From the NCBI GenBank assembly GCA_029560455.1, contig JAKQKW010000221.1, positions 1 through 32,677 on the forward strand: DNA of 32,677 nucleotides, given 5' to 3'. The DNA comes from Candidatus Rifleibacteriota bacterium (lineage in GTDB: Bacteria; Riflebacteria; Ozemobacteria; Ozemobacterales; Ozemobacteraceae). Under the pieces are notes generated by a model, which did no database searches, was not told the origin of the DNA, and saw only the letters and a program-made list of their open reading frames with translations. How positions within the stretch are numbered: the stretch's first letter is position 1; every line of letters starts with the position of its first letter. A program made the translations under genes and the position numbers. Of the stretch, positions 8,762 to 17,524 are shown in pieces.

Positions 8762-10159
8762 GTGAAAAAGAGATTTCTTCCCACTCTTGGTGCTTTTATA
8801 GTTCTGGCAATGCTGCTCGTCTATGCCAATTACTTTGAAACCGAAGAAAAACTGCCGCCTGGCGTGCAAAAGCCGGTGCCGATTCTTGGCTGCACCGACA
8901 AGGACATCATCTCGTTGACCTGGAAAAATACAGCCGAAGCCGAATTAAAGGTGCAATACGGCAAAGAGGGCAGCCGGATAATCTCGCCGGCAGATTATCC
9001 CGCCGATCAGGGTGAGGCAGAAGGGCTGCTGAAGCATTTTTCCGAACTCAGGTCTGAACTGATCATTGCCGAAAATGCCACTGATACAGCACCCTACGGA
9101 ATAGATGCCAGTTCGCCGGTGGTTCTCGTCGAAACCGCCACTCAGACAGTGCAACTGACCCTTGGTTCCAAGACCGAGGTCGGTGGGTCATATTATCTTG
9201 TCAGACAAGGTGACCCGCGCGTATTCATGGTTCCGGGCTACATCAAGGGTTCGTTTGCAAAAAGCCTGGCGGATCTGCGCGACAAGCGGCTGTTTTCTGA
9301 GGACTTCGGTCAGGCAAGTCGTATTGTAATTGAAGATGCCGCAGGCAAGGTTGAGTTGCGGCAGAATGAATCGCTTTCAGGATGGGAGATCGTCGCACCG
9401 GCCTCATATACGGCTGATGGCGTTGCTGTGGCACAAATGCTCGAAAACCTGCGTAATCTGAAAGTCTCGCGCTTCGTCGAAGATAAGCCGGAAGATGCCG
9501 CCGGTTATGGATTTGCGCCTTACCGCGCCAGAATACTTGTCGGTAACCGCGATAATCGCGAATTTGCCATCGAAACCGGCGAGATGTCCGGCGTCGATAC
9601 TTATGTCAGAGTGATGGGTTCTGAGGCGGTTCATGCTGTTCTCACCAGTGAATTGCACGGGGTGCTGGTCGATCTGAATGGATTGCGTGAGAAGCATCTT
9701 GATATCCCTGCTCTTGACGGCCTTAAAGAGATGACGGTTGCAGATGCCAGCGGCTCGATTACAATCGAACGCAAAGAAAGCGGCTGGATGGTCGGGGTGC
9801 AGAAAATTGCCGAATCCGATGTTAAAGACTTTGTTAACAGCCTTGGTCGCACCCGCGTAAATTCTTTTGCCAAACCAGAAAAACTTGAAGAATATGGCCT
9901 GAAAGACGCTGAAAAAGCCAGAAGCATTGAACTGGCAGGCGACCGAGGCAAATTGAAAATTCTGGTTGGTGCCCGCAAAGGTGCGAGTCTGAGTCTGTTG
10001 ATGCATGACGAGTTGATCGACATCAACGCCGAAGCAGATGACGCTTTCAATCAATTCATGAACCGCCTGCGCCGACCGCCTGAAGATGTTAAGAATGTCG
10101 TGATCGATGCTCCCGCCGCCGCTTCAGGTTCTGATGTTGCTGAAGAGGATACACAATAA
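8762..10159 (+). CDS. DUF4340 domain membrane-anchored protein
   Basis: 465 aa. One N-terminal signal anchor (FLPTLGAFIVLAMLLVYANYF) is followed by an extracytoplasmic beta-rich region with repeats of the DUF4340 pattern: 'tLTLG' strand, 'YYLVRQGDPRVFMVPG', 'LRDKRLFSEDFGQASRIVIE', then weaker second and third copies. Two GTG codons, 8756 and 8762, are possible starts. AAGGAG at 8747-8752 is 9 bases from 8762 but only 3 from 8756, so 8762 is preferred; 8756 would overlap the previous stop (GTGA). DUF4340 proteins commonly follow GldG-like genes, and a shared complex is likely. The C-terminus is acidic and Ala-rich. The biochemical role is unknown. Confidence 0.85.
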   Translation: MKKRFLPTLGAFIVLAMLLVYANYFETEEKLPPGVQKPVPILGCTDKDIISLTWKNTAEAELKVQYGKEGSRIISPADYPADQGEAEGLLKHFSELRSELIIAENATDTAPYGIDASSPVVLVETATQTVQLTLGSKTEVGGSYYLVRQGDPRVFMVPGYIKGSFAKSLADLRDKRLFSEDFGQASRIVIEDAAGKVELRQNESLSGWEIVAPASYTADGVAVAQMLENLRNLKVSRFVEDKPEDAAGYGFAPYRARILVGNRDNREFAIETGEMSGVDTYVRVMGSEAVHAVLTSELHGVLVDLNGLREKHLDIPALDGLKEMTVADASGSITIERKESGWMVGVQKIAESDVKDFVNSLGRTRVNSFAKPEKLEEYGLKDAEKARSIELAGDRGKLKILVGARKGASLSLLMHDELIDINAEADDAFNQFMNRLRRPPEDVKNVVIDAPAAASGSDVAEEDTQ

Positions 10160-10195
10160 ACTTTAAACTTTATTTCAATTTGATAACTTCACTTC

Positions 10196-10219
10196 ATACC
10201 CGCGAAAGCGGGTATTTTA
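10196..10219 (+). terminator. hairpin with short T-run after the ABC operon
   Basis: ATACCCGC, GAAA loop, GCGGGTAT (10196-10215): a perfect 8-bp stem closed by a GNRA tetraloop and followed by TTTAT, 37 bp after the DUF4340 stop. It can serve as a rho-independent terminator, although the T-run is short. It also resembles the second hairpin at 10393-10412 and may belong to the same dispersed repeat family. Confidence 0.5.
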
Positions 10220-10369
10220 TCAGGCATGCAACTCATTAAGCGCTCAAAGTCTCGGTAATTCAGCGTTTATGCTCAGGATAGATTCAGTAAGAATCTTATC
10301 TGCAGACTTTTGAATCACTGATTTTACGGTGATGACGCCATCAGGTTAACTCATTCATTGCCTAAACCC

Positions 10370-10412
10370 GGAATGACGAATATTACTGTGTCATTCCCGC
10401 GGAGGCGGGAAT
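10370..10412. repeat. dispersed-repeat-like hairpin element (ATTCCC-N8-GGGAAT)
   Basis: ATTCCCGC, loop GGAG, GCGGGAAT (10393-10412) is a perfect 8-bp stem. It fits the ATTCCC-N8-GGGAAT pattern described for Neisseria dRS3 and seen in related small dispersed repeats of many genomes. A second pairing, GGAATGAC (10370-10377) with GTCATTCC (10390-10397), overlaps the first stem and excludes it. Resemblance to a known pattern does not prove common origin. Confidence 0.6.
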
Positions 10413-10479
10413 CTTGTTCTGATAGGGGATACGGGCTTTTAGTGTGATTGCCATGCGGACTGGTTTTGCCGGTTGCTTT

Positions 10480-10532
10480 TATTCTGCTGTCATTTTAAAC
10501 TGTTGCAACAACTTTATAGCTGCAGCAGAATA
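10480..10532. repeat. 10-bp inverted repeat enclosing a palindrome
   Basis: TATTCTGCTG (10480-10489) pairs perfectly with CAGCAGAATA (10523-10532). The 33-nt interval contains the self-complementary TGTTGCAACA (10501-10510). It lies 20 bp before the start codon of the next gene, so it may be a leader stem or an operator region. Confidence 0.5.
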
Positions 10533-10552
10533 GATCAAACGTGGGGTGGGGC

Positions 10553-11263
10553 ATGGACTGGATTACCAACAATGTTGAGATTCTGATTTTTGGCGGCGTC
10601 TTCTTTTTGTTTATTTTCGCGATCGGTTACGCTCTGTATATGGCCAAGAAACGTCATGACGCACTGGCAGCGATGGCTCCGCGTATGGGCTTTGACTTCA
10701 AAGTCCGCGATGACAGTTTCCGCGATTCGCATTCGCATCTCAAGATGTTCAGTCGCGGCCATTCGCACCGCATGACCAACGTCATGGAAGGGGTTCGCGA
10801 CGGGATCAGGGTTTTGCTCGGCGACTACCATTACACAACCGGCAGTGGCAAAAATTCGTCGGCCCATAATCAGACGATCTGCATCATAACCGACCCGGAG
10901 CTTAAGCTGCCCAACTTCTATCTGCGCCGCGAATTTTCGTTTTTGGATTATCTCGGCAAGCTTTTTGGGGGGCAGGATATCAATTTTAAAGAAGACGAAA
11001 AGTTTTCGTCAGCCTTTGTCTTACAGGGAACCGTAGAGGCCGAAACCCGGTCTCTCTTCAACTCTGCAGTACGCAATGAGTTTGTGAAATTTGCCGGGCA
11101 GAATATTCAGGTCGAGGGGCAGGATGACTCGGTGATCGTTCATCTGAGCCTGACACTCGAACCTGAGAAATGGTCGGCGCTTTTAAAAGACGCTTTTGCC
11201 ATCTACCGGGCTCTCAAAATCGCGACAGTGGCCTGTAAAACTGACAATCTCGATTGCCTTTAA
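10553..11263 (+). CDS. unrecognised protein with N-terminal membrane anchor
   Basis: 236 aa from the ATG at 10553, or 240 aa from the GTG at 10541. I prefer the ATG because the G-rich GGGGTGGGG just before it can serve as ribosome-binding site. One N-terminal transmembrane helix (about residues 7-29) is followed by a basic stretch (KKRHDALAAMA) and a soluble domain of about 200 residues. Recognisable pieces are GDYHYTTGSGKNSSAHNQT, LPNFYLRRE, the LGKLFGGQDINF segment and FVLQG. I recall a similar arrangement (anchor, 'Y.TGSGK..H', 'LP.F.LRPE', 'FG.QDI.F', 'F...F.L.G') in uncharacterised proteins of Planctomycetes and related groups, but no named family. The domain probably faces the cytoplasm. 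The function is unknown. Confidence 0.75.
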   Translation: MDWITNNVEILIFGGVFFLFIFAIGYALYMAKKRHDALAAMAPRMGFDFKVRDDSFRDSHSHLKMFSRGHSHRMTNVMEGVRDGIRVLLGDYHYTTGSGKNSSAHNQTICIITDPELKLPNFYLRREFSFLDYLGKLFGGQDINFKEDEKFSSAFVLQGTVEAETRSLFNSAVRNEFVKFAGQNIQVEGQDDSVIVHLSLTLEPEKWSALLKDAFAIYRALKIATVACKTDNLDCL

Positions 11264-11319
11264 CCGGCAAAAAGTATAGAATTCAGAACGCTGATAAAAA
11301 AAACAAGCGAGGAAAGACA

Positions 11320-12609
11320 ATGTTTGAAGAAAGATATGCTGAACGTATTAAAAGCCTGAGTCCGAGCCCGATCAGAAAAATGATGGCCATCGCCAAAGAC
11401 CTTATGGCCCAGGGCAAAACCGTTTATGAACTCAATATTGGTCAGCCCGATATCGAGTGTATTCCCGAATTCGTGCAGGCGGTCAACCGTAAGACGCAGA
11501 CAGGTCAGATTAACTATTCACCCTATATTGGCGAAAAGTATCTGCGTGAAACTTTCGCCCGCTATCTCAACAATTTTTTCGATCGCCGACATCTGCGCCA
11601 TCTGGTAGTCGACACAGACAATGTTCTGGTAACAGTCGGCGCTTCAAATGCGCTTAATAACGTTTTTCTGGCAATATGCAACCCGGGTGATGAAGTGCTG
11701 GCCATTGAACCTTTTTTCACGCCATATATTGGCTATCTTGGCCTTGCAGACGGTGTGCTCAAGGCGATTCCAACCCGAGCCGAGAACAACTTTGCACTTC
11801 CCTCAGAAGAAGAAATCGAAAAGCTGATTACCCCCAAAACCAAGGCAATTCTGCTGAACAGCCCCAATAACCCCTCAGGCAAAATTTACAGCCGCGAAGA
11901 AATCGAACGCCTGGCCCGCGTCTGCGTCAGGCACCAGCTGTTCCTGATCAGTGACGAGGTTTATCGTGAAATGATTCTTGGCGACGAAGAGGCATTCAGT
12001 GTTCTGCAGCTCGATCTTGCCGACGAAGAACTGAATGAAAAGCTTAAAAATCTGATGATTGTCATCGACTCGGCGAGCAAATCTTTCTCTTTGTGTGGAA
12101 TCCGCATTGGTTTTGTGGTTGCCCGAAAGCCGATGGTCGACAAAATTGCTATGGTTACGGCTCATTCGGTGGCATGCGTTTCCGATCTGGCTCAATATGG
12201 GGTTGCCGGTGCCTACGACGCGGTACTGGCCCGCCCCGATTATCTGTATCAGCTGCGGCAGACCTATCGCGAGCGCCTCGATGCCACGATGCAGGCGATT
12301 GAAGAGTATCTGCCGCATGTGGTTGCCCCAAGGCCTGCCGGCGCGTTTTATCTGATGATCAAGTTTCCAGAGTTCGAGGATATTACTGAATTCTGTCTAT
12401 ACATGCTTGAAAAATTCAATATGGGCGGCGAAACCGTGGCGGTAACGCCCGCGAATGGTTTTTATCTCGACCCGTCGCGCGGCCGCAACGAAATAAGAGT
12501 TGCTCTGGTCGTCTCACCCGAAAAAATGCGGCGCAGTATCGAGATCATTTCTGAAGCTCTGAAGGCCTTTAAGCTGCATAAAGCCAACCAGGTCAGGCCG
12601 ATGCTGTAA
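11320..12609 (+). CDS. class I pyridoxal-phosphate aminotransferase
   Basis: 429 aa, cytoplasmic, fold type I. Landmarks: GQPD (41-44) in the substrate-binding loop, the PLP-binding Asn in SPNNPSG (N184), Asp and Tyr in SDEVY (D212, Y215), the Schiff-base Lys in SASKSFSLCGIRIGF (K254), and the carboxylate-binding Arg near the C-terminus in RNEIRVALV. Overall it resembles aspartate/aromatic or alanine aminotransferases of the AspC/AspB type, so the likely reaction is amino-group transfer between an amino acid and 2-oxoglutarate. The exact specificity cannot be fixed. GAGGAAAG lies 5-12 bases before the ATG at 11320, which is why I rejected the earlier in-frame start at 11254. The stop directly abuts the next start (TAAATG). 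Confidence 0.93.
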   Translation: MFEERYAERIKSLSPSPIRKMMAIAKDLMAQGKTVYELNIGQPDIECIPEFVQAVNRKTQTGQINYSPYIGEKYLRETFARYLNNFFDRRHLRHLVVDTDNVLVTVGASNALNNVFLAICNPGDEVLAIEPFFTPYIGYLGLADGVLKAIPTRAENNFALPSEEEIEKLITPKTKAILLNSPNNPSGKIYSREEIERLARVCVRHQLFLISDEVYREMILGDEEAFSVLQLDLADEELNEKLKNLMIVIDSASKSFSLCGIRIGFVVARKPMVDKIAMVTAHSVACVSDLAQYGVAGAYDAVLARPDYLYQLRQTYRERLDATMQAIEEYLPHVVAPRPAGAFYLMIKFPEFEDITEFCLYMLEKFNMGGETVAVTPANGFYLDPSRGRNEIRVALVVSPEKMRRSIEIISEALKAFKLHKANQVRPML

Positions 12610-13320
12610 ATGTGCGGTCGTTTTGCACTCACAGGCAGCCTGGACTGGTTGTTCAGGCTGCTTTTTCTTGAGCCGCCACCAGTCTTTGCCGACCGCTACA
12701 ATATCGCGCCGACTCAGCCGGTTTTCGCATTTCTCTACGACATCGACCGCAACTGCCTTAAATATGATTTTCTCAGCTGGGGCCTGGTGCCGCCATTCGT
12801 TAAAGACCCTGGCGAAATCAGCACACTGATCAACGCGCGTGCCGAGACTCTGCGCGAAAAACCGGCGTTCAAAAATGCCTTTCGTTATCGCCGCTGCATT
12901 CTACCTGCTTCTGGCTTCTATGAATGGAAAAGGGCCGGCGCAACCGCTGAACCCTTTTATTTCTCTGCCGCCGCCGATGCCGGTCAGTTGTGCCTCGCCG
13001 GCATCTGGGAAATCTGGCACGGCGAGGGTGGAGAACAGATGAATTCGTGCGCCATAATCACCGTGCCGGCAAACAGAACGGTTCAAAAGGTTCACCACCG
13101 CATGCCGGCCATCATTGCACCAGAAAAGCTCTCTGTATGGCTGAATCCCGAAACCGGACCGGATGATTTATCGAAATTGCTCAGGCCGGCTTCTGACGAA
13201 CTGCTTAACTGCGTCAGGGTCGGCAGTTATGTTAATTCGCCCCGTAACGAAGGCCTTGAGTGTATTGCCCCCGAACTTCCGAAAGGCCCGTTTCAACCCG
13301 ACCTTTTTTCTGAATATTGA
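12610..13320 (+). CDS. SRAP/HMCES family abasic-site processing protein (YedK-like)
   Basis: 236 aa. Family members form a covalent thiazolidine link to abasic sites in single-stranded DNA through Cys2 after removal of Met1. All expected residues are present: C2 in MCGRF, the NIAPTQ motif (N31), NARAET (75-80), the Glu in SGFYEW (E105) and the His in VHHRMP (H162). Because Cys2 must become the N-terminus, the start is certain even though no good Shine-Dalgarno is seen; translation probably re-initiates from the aminotransferase, whose stop is immediately before the ATG. The protein acts in DNA damage tolerance. Pairing with an aminotransferase is not an obvious functional link. Confidence 0.95.
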   Translation: MCGRFALTGSLDWLFRLLFLEPPPVFADRYNIAPTQPVFAFLYDIDRNCLKYDFLSWGLVPPFVKDPGEISTLINARAETLREKPAFKNAFRYRRCILPASGFYEWKRAGATAEPFYFSAAADAGQLCLAGIWEIWHGEGGEQMNSCAIITVPANRTVQKVHHRMPAIIAPEKLSVWLNPETGPDDLSKLLRPASDELLNCVRVGSYVNSPRNEGLECIAPELPKGPFQPDLFSEY

Positions 13321-13369
13321 TAGTTACATAAATAAAGGCGGTTTTTGTATGGGTAAGGCACGGGGAGAA

Positions 13370-13432
13370 GTCGGGATTGCTTTTTCGTAAGCTTGTGAGC
13401 GAAGCGAATCGCTGGAGAAAAAGCAACCCGAC
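13370..13432. repeat. long imperfect inverted repeat (hairpin) upstream of serS
   Basis: GTCGGGATTGCTTTTTC (13370-13386) pairs with GAAAAAGCAACCCGAC (13417-13432): 16 base pairs with a single bulged A. The 30-nt loop contains AGCGA...TCGCT, which can form a small inner stem. It lies about 50 bp after the SRAP stop and 70 bp before the serS promoter. It is followed by a second small stem, ACCGG/CCGGT (13439-13457). No T-run follows, so it is not a standard terminator. It may be a dispersed repeat, an mRNA-end structure or a small RNA. Confidence 0.6.
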
Positions 13433-13501
13433 TGATAGACCGGGCCGCCGAACCGGTAAACCAGATTTTAATTTTACAGGAATCAATAATTGCGCTGCCT
13501 C

Positions 13502-13530
13502 TTGCAAGACTGGCACGAAAAGAGTATTCT
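13502..13530 (+). promoter_or_regulatory. putative sigma-70 promoter of serS
   Basis: TTGCAA (13502-13507), 17-bp spacer, TATTCT (13525-13530), with 4/6 matches in each hexamer, 41 bp before the serS start. A GGAGG Shine-Dalgarno follows at 13555-13559. No T-box sequence (AGGGTGG...) is present in the leader. Confidence 0.5.
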
Positions 13531-13532
13531 AA

Positions 13533-15008
<1,476 letters not shown>

Positions 15009-15024
15009 GACAGGGATTCAGGTA

Positions 15025-16812
15025 TTGATCACACTGAGAAAGCTTTTTCTTCTCATTGCCATATTGGCAGCGTTGGTTTTGACCGGCTGTGAAGGCGAGT
15101 CGAACCCGACGCTGCCTTTTAATTTTCCCATTCCCACCGATCTGCGCCTGTCAGGAATCATCAATCTGGCTGATGTCGCAGTTCATAAAGATCTCGGCGG
15201 CATCACCCCGTCGTTGATAGATCTCAGGCCATTCAGCGTAAAAATTCAGGATGACCTTTCTGCCCCGGCAGTTGTAGATGAACAGGGGCGCTTTACCCTT
15301 TCGCCAATAAGTATTCGCGACCAGGTCGTGCTTTTCTGCCAGCACGGCACCAATAAAAACCTGGTGCTTGAATGGATGGCGGCAACCTCGGCCGGCCTTT
15401 ACGGCGAAATGAACGTAACGGTAGACCTGCGCTCGACGGCCCGGTCAATGATTGCTCGCAGCCTGCGCGAACGCTACGGGCGGCGCATCAGACCAGAAGA
15501 GCTCAAAACCGAACATATCAGCACTACCGTAAATGCCATTGCCGAAGTGCTCGAAAAATACCCGGCAAAACTATCCAGCCAGCCTCTTGATCAGGTTGCT
15601 GAAGTTAAAGCGGCCTATACTGCAATGGCCGATTCTCTGCACGCCGGAAATTCCGGAGTTTACCCGAACGAGCATGTTCTGTTGCTGCATATGGCTGGAG
15701 ACAACAGCCTTTCTTCTTACATTGGCGCCAATATCGAAGACATTGCGCTGGCCGGGGTCCCTTCGGGTACTCAAATCCTGATTCAGGTCGATACCAGGGT
15801 TGATGGCTTCAAGCGTCTGATGTTGCAGAAAAACAAGATTGTCGAGCTGGTTTCACTCGGCAAATTCGATTCAAGCTCGGGCCTGGTGATTGCCGATTTT
15901 ATGACCTGGGCCCGCCGTGCTTTTCCGGCCCGTCGCTATTCCATGATCATCAGCTCACATGCCGATGGCTGGAAATCATCGGCCGCCTTGCGTAACTCTC
16001 TGATTATCGATGACAGCGCCGAAAAAAAAGGCAATATCATCGAAATTGCCGCTTATATCGCTGGTGCCGCCGCGAATTTCGACGGCAGTCGCCGGCCGCT
16101 CGAACTTCTGGCATTCGATGCCTGTAATATGGGCAGTATCGAAATTGCCTGGGAATTCAGGAACTGCGCCTCGATGACTGTTTTTTCGCAGGCTATGGTG
16201 CCGGCAGCAGGCTTTCCTTATGGCAAAATTGTCAAAAGTATGAACGACAACGGCGGTGGCAAGCTCGACGGCGAAACCTTCGGGCGTATAATCTGCGATG
16301 AATACCGCAAAAAATATCTTGAGGGCGTCATAACTCAGCCGGTAACAATTTCAATGATCCGCAATTCAGCTTTTACCAGCTTTATCAGTCGGCTCAATAC
16401 CTGGTTTGTCGCGATAAACAACGAACGAGACCGCTATGCGAAGGTACTGGCAGGGTTGCGCGATCACCTTGAGTTTGTTGTCGAAGACGGCGAGAAAAAA
16501 TACGTGGTGCAGGCCTTTGAAAGGGCCGAAAATCGCGATCTCAAAAGCTTCGTCACCAACGCCGCCGGGCCTCTGACCACATTGAAAATCGATACAGAGA
16601 ACCTGCTGCGAGAGTTTCCCGGGTTGATTGTCTGCAGCTACCATTCGCAAAAGGCTTTCCCTGGCGCCAGTGGCCTTTCGATAACCCTTCCTGACCGGCA
16701 GATCTGGTTCTCTGAATTTGTCGGCCCCTCTCCCTCCTCGTATTTCTTTCTTGCCTTTGCCCGCGAAACTCTCTGGCCAGCCCTGCTCACCGCAATCAAC
16801 GCCGTTGAATGA
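15025..16812 (+). CDS. clostripain-family (C11) cysteine peptidase, lipoprotein
   Basis: 595 aa. An N-terminal lipoprotein signal (hydrophobic 7-18, lipobox LTGC with Cys22) predicts anchoring in the cell envelope. Residues about 40-200 form an unassigned N-terminal domain that starts with a carboxypeptidase-regulatory-like pattern (LSGIINLADVAV...FTLSPI). The peptidase C11 domain begins near HVLLLHMAGDNSLSSYI (217-232) and carries the catalytic His in IISSHADGW (H312) and the catalytic Cys in AFDACNMGSIE (C367). Enzymes of this family cleave after Arg or Lys and often self-process. The start is TTG, 16 bases after the serS stop, with AGGGA upstream. Its substrate is unknown. Confidence 0.9.
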   Translation: MITLRKLFLLIAILAALVLTGCEGESNPTLPFNFPIPTDLRLSGIINLADVAVHKDLGGITPSLIDLRPFSVKIQDDLSAPAVVDEQGRFTLSPISIRDQVVLFCQHGTNKNLVLEWMAATSAGLYGEMNVTVDLRSTARSMIARSLRERYGRRIRPEELKTEHISTTVNAIAEVLEKYPAKLSSQPLDQVAEVKAAYTAMADSLHAGNSGVYPNEHVLLLHMAGDNSLSSYIGANIEDIALAGVPSGTQILIQVDTRVDGFKRLMLQKNKIVELVSLGKFDSSSGLVIADFMTWARRAFPARRYSMIISSHADGWKSSAALRNSLIIDDSAEKKGNIIEIAAYIAGAAANFDGSRRPLELLAFDACNMGSIEIAWEFRNCASMTVFSQAMVPAAGFPYGKIVKSMNDNGGGKLDGETFGRIICDEYRKKYLEGVITQPVTISMIRNSAFTSFISRLNTWFVAINNERDRYAKVLAGLRDHLEFVVEDGEKKYVVQAFERAENRDLKSFVTNAAGPLTTLKIDTENLLREFPGLIVCSYHSQKAFPGASGLSITLPDRQIWFSEFVGPSPSSYFFLAFARETLWPALLTAINAVE

Positions 16813-16828
16813 CCCCGATTAACTTGCC

Positions 16829-16857
16829 TTGACATGCCCCTGACCGCGATTTATAAT
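16829..16857 (+). promoter_or_regulatory. perfect-consensus sigma-70 promoter of psd-pssA
   Basis: TTGACA (16829-16834), 17-bp spacer, TATAAT (16852-16857): full 6/6 match in both hexamers with optimal spacing, starting 17 bp after the stop of the clostripain gene. AAGGAG follows at 16877-16882 before the psd ATG at 16891. Transcription should begin near 16863-16866. Confidence 0.9.
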
Positions 16858-16872
16858 AGATTGCCAATCTAT
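16856..16872. promoter_or_regulatory. operator-like palindrome over the psd transcription start
   Basis: ATAGATTG-C-CAATCTAT: two perfect 8-bp arms around one central base. It overlaps the last two bases of the -10 hexamer and covers the predicted +1, the classic position for a repressor. In the RNA only the part after +1 would be present, so a DNA operator is more likely than an RNA hairpin. The cognate regulator is not in the window. Confidence 0.65.
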
Positions 16873-16890
16873 CCTCAAGGAGCCTGACTG

Positions 16891-17523
16891 ATGCGTAGCC
16901 CAATTCACAGAGAAGGTTTTTTCATGGCCGGTTCTCTGCTCGTGCTTGCCATGGTTTTCTCGACGATCAGCCGCTGGCTGGGTCGCATTTTTTATCTTGC
17001 CACCGCATTTACACTCTATTTCTTCCGTGACCCCGAACGTCAGATTCCTGAAGGCGACTGCCTGATCGTTTCCCCTGCAGACGGCAAGGTGGTCGGCATT
17101 GATTCGGTCGAGCATGTGCCCTTTCTCGATGGCCCGGCAAAACGTGTCAGCATCTTCCTTTCTGTTTTCGATGTTCACATCAATCGCTCGCCAATCAAAG
17201 GGAAAATCGCCTATCGTCACTACTCGCCCGGCGAATTTCTCGCGGCTTTCGAACCGAAAGCCTCGGTCAAAAACGAACAGAATGCTGTCGGAATAGAAGA
17301 TGGCGATGGCTACAGGGTTCTGGTTAAACAGATCGCCGGTCTGATTGCCCGCCGCATTCTCTGCTGGAAAAACCCCGGCGACCAGGTTGGTGCCGGTGAA
17401 CGTTTTGGTCTGATCAGGTTTGGTTCACGCACTGAAATTTACATGCCCCTCGATGCCCGTATCGAAGTTCGCCTCGGGCAGCGGGTTCAGGGCGGTTCAA
17501 GCGTGATCGCAAGAAGATGTTGA
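16891..17523 (+). CDS. psd: phosphatidylserine decarboxylase, short form
   Basis: 210 aa. Converts phosphatidylserine to phosphatidylethanolamine at the inner membrane, using a pyruvoyl group made by self-cleavage. One or two N-terminal hydrophobic segments (about 9-45) are followed by the catalytic core: YFFRDPER, SPADGKV (D64), DVHINRSP (H96) and the self-cleavage motif RFGSR (G178-S179). The Ser becomes the pyruvoyl group of the small alpha chain. The length matches the short, archaeal/Sinorhizobium-type Psd rather than the 320-aa E. coli type. It is expressed from the consensus promoter just upstream and is separated from pssA by one base, so the two consecutive enzymes are coupled. Confidence 0.95.
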   Translation: MRSPIHREGFFMAGSLLVLAMVFSTISRWLGRIFYLATAFTLYFFRDPERQIPEGDCLIVSPADGKVVGIDSVEHVPFLDGPAKRVSIFLSVFDVHINRSPIKGKIAYRHYSPGEFLAAFEPKASVKNEQNAVGIEDGDGYRVLVKQIAGLIARRILCWKNPGDQVGAGERFGLIRFGSRTEIYMPLDARIEVRLGQRVQGGSSVIARRC

Positions 17524-17524
17524 G

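Larger units (their letters stand above)
10160..10552. other. 393-bp non-coding region with repeat hairpins
   Basis: No credible ORF. From left to right it holds the hairpin at 10196-10215, a featureless stretch of about 150 bp, the repeat block at 10370-10412, and an inverted-repeat pair (10480-10489 with 10523-10532) that encloses a 10-bp palindrome just ahead of the next gene. A very weak promoter-like pair (TTGCTT 10473, TAAACT 10496, spacer 17) overlaps that inverted repeat. Confidence 0.6.
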
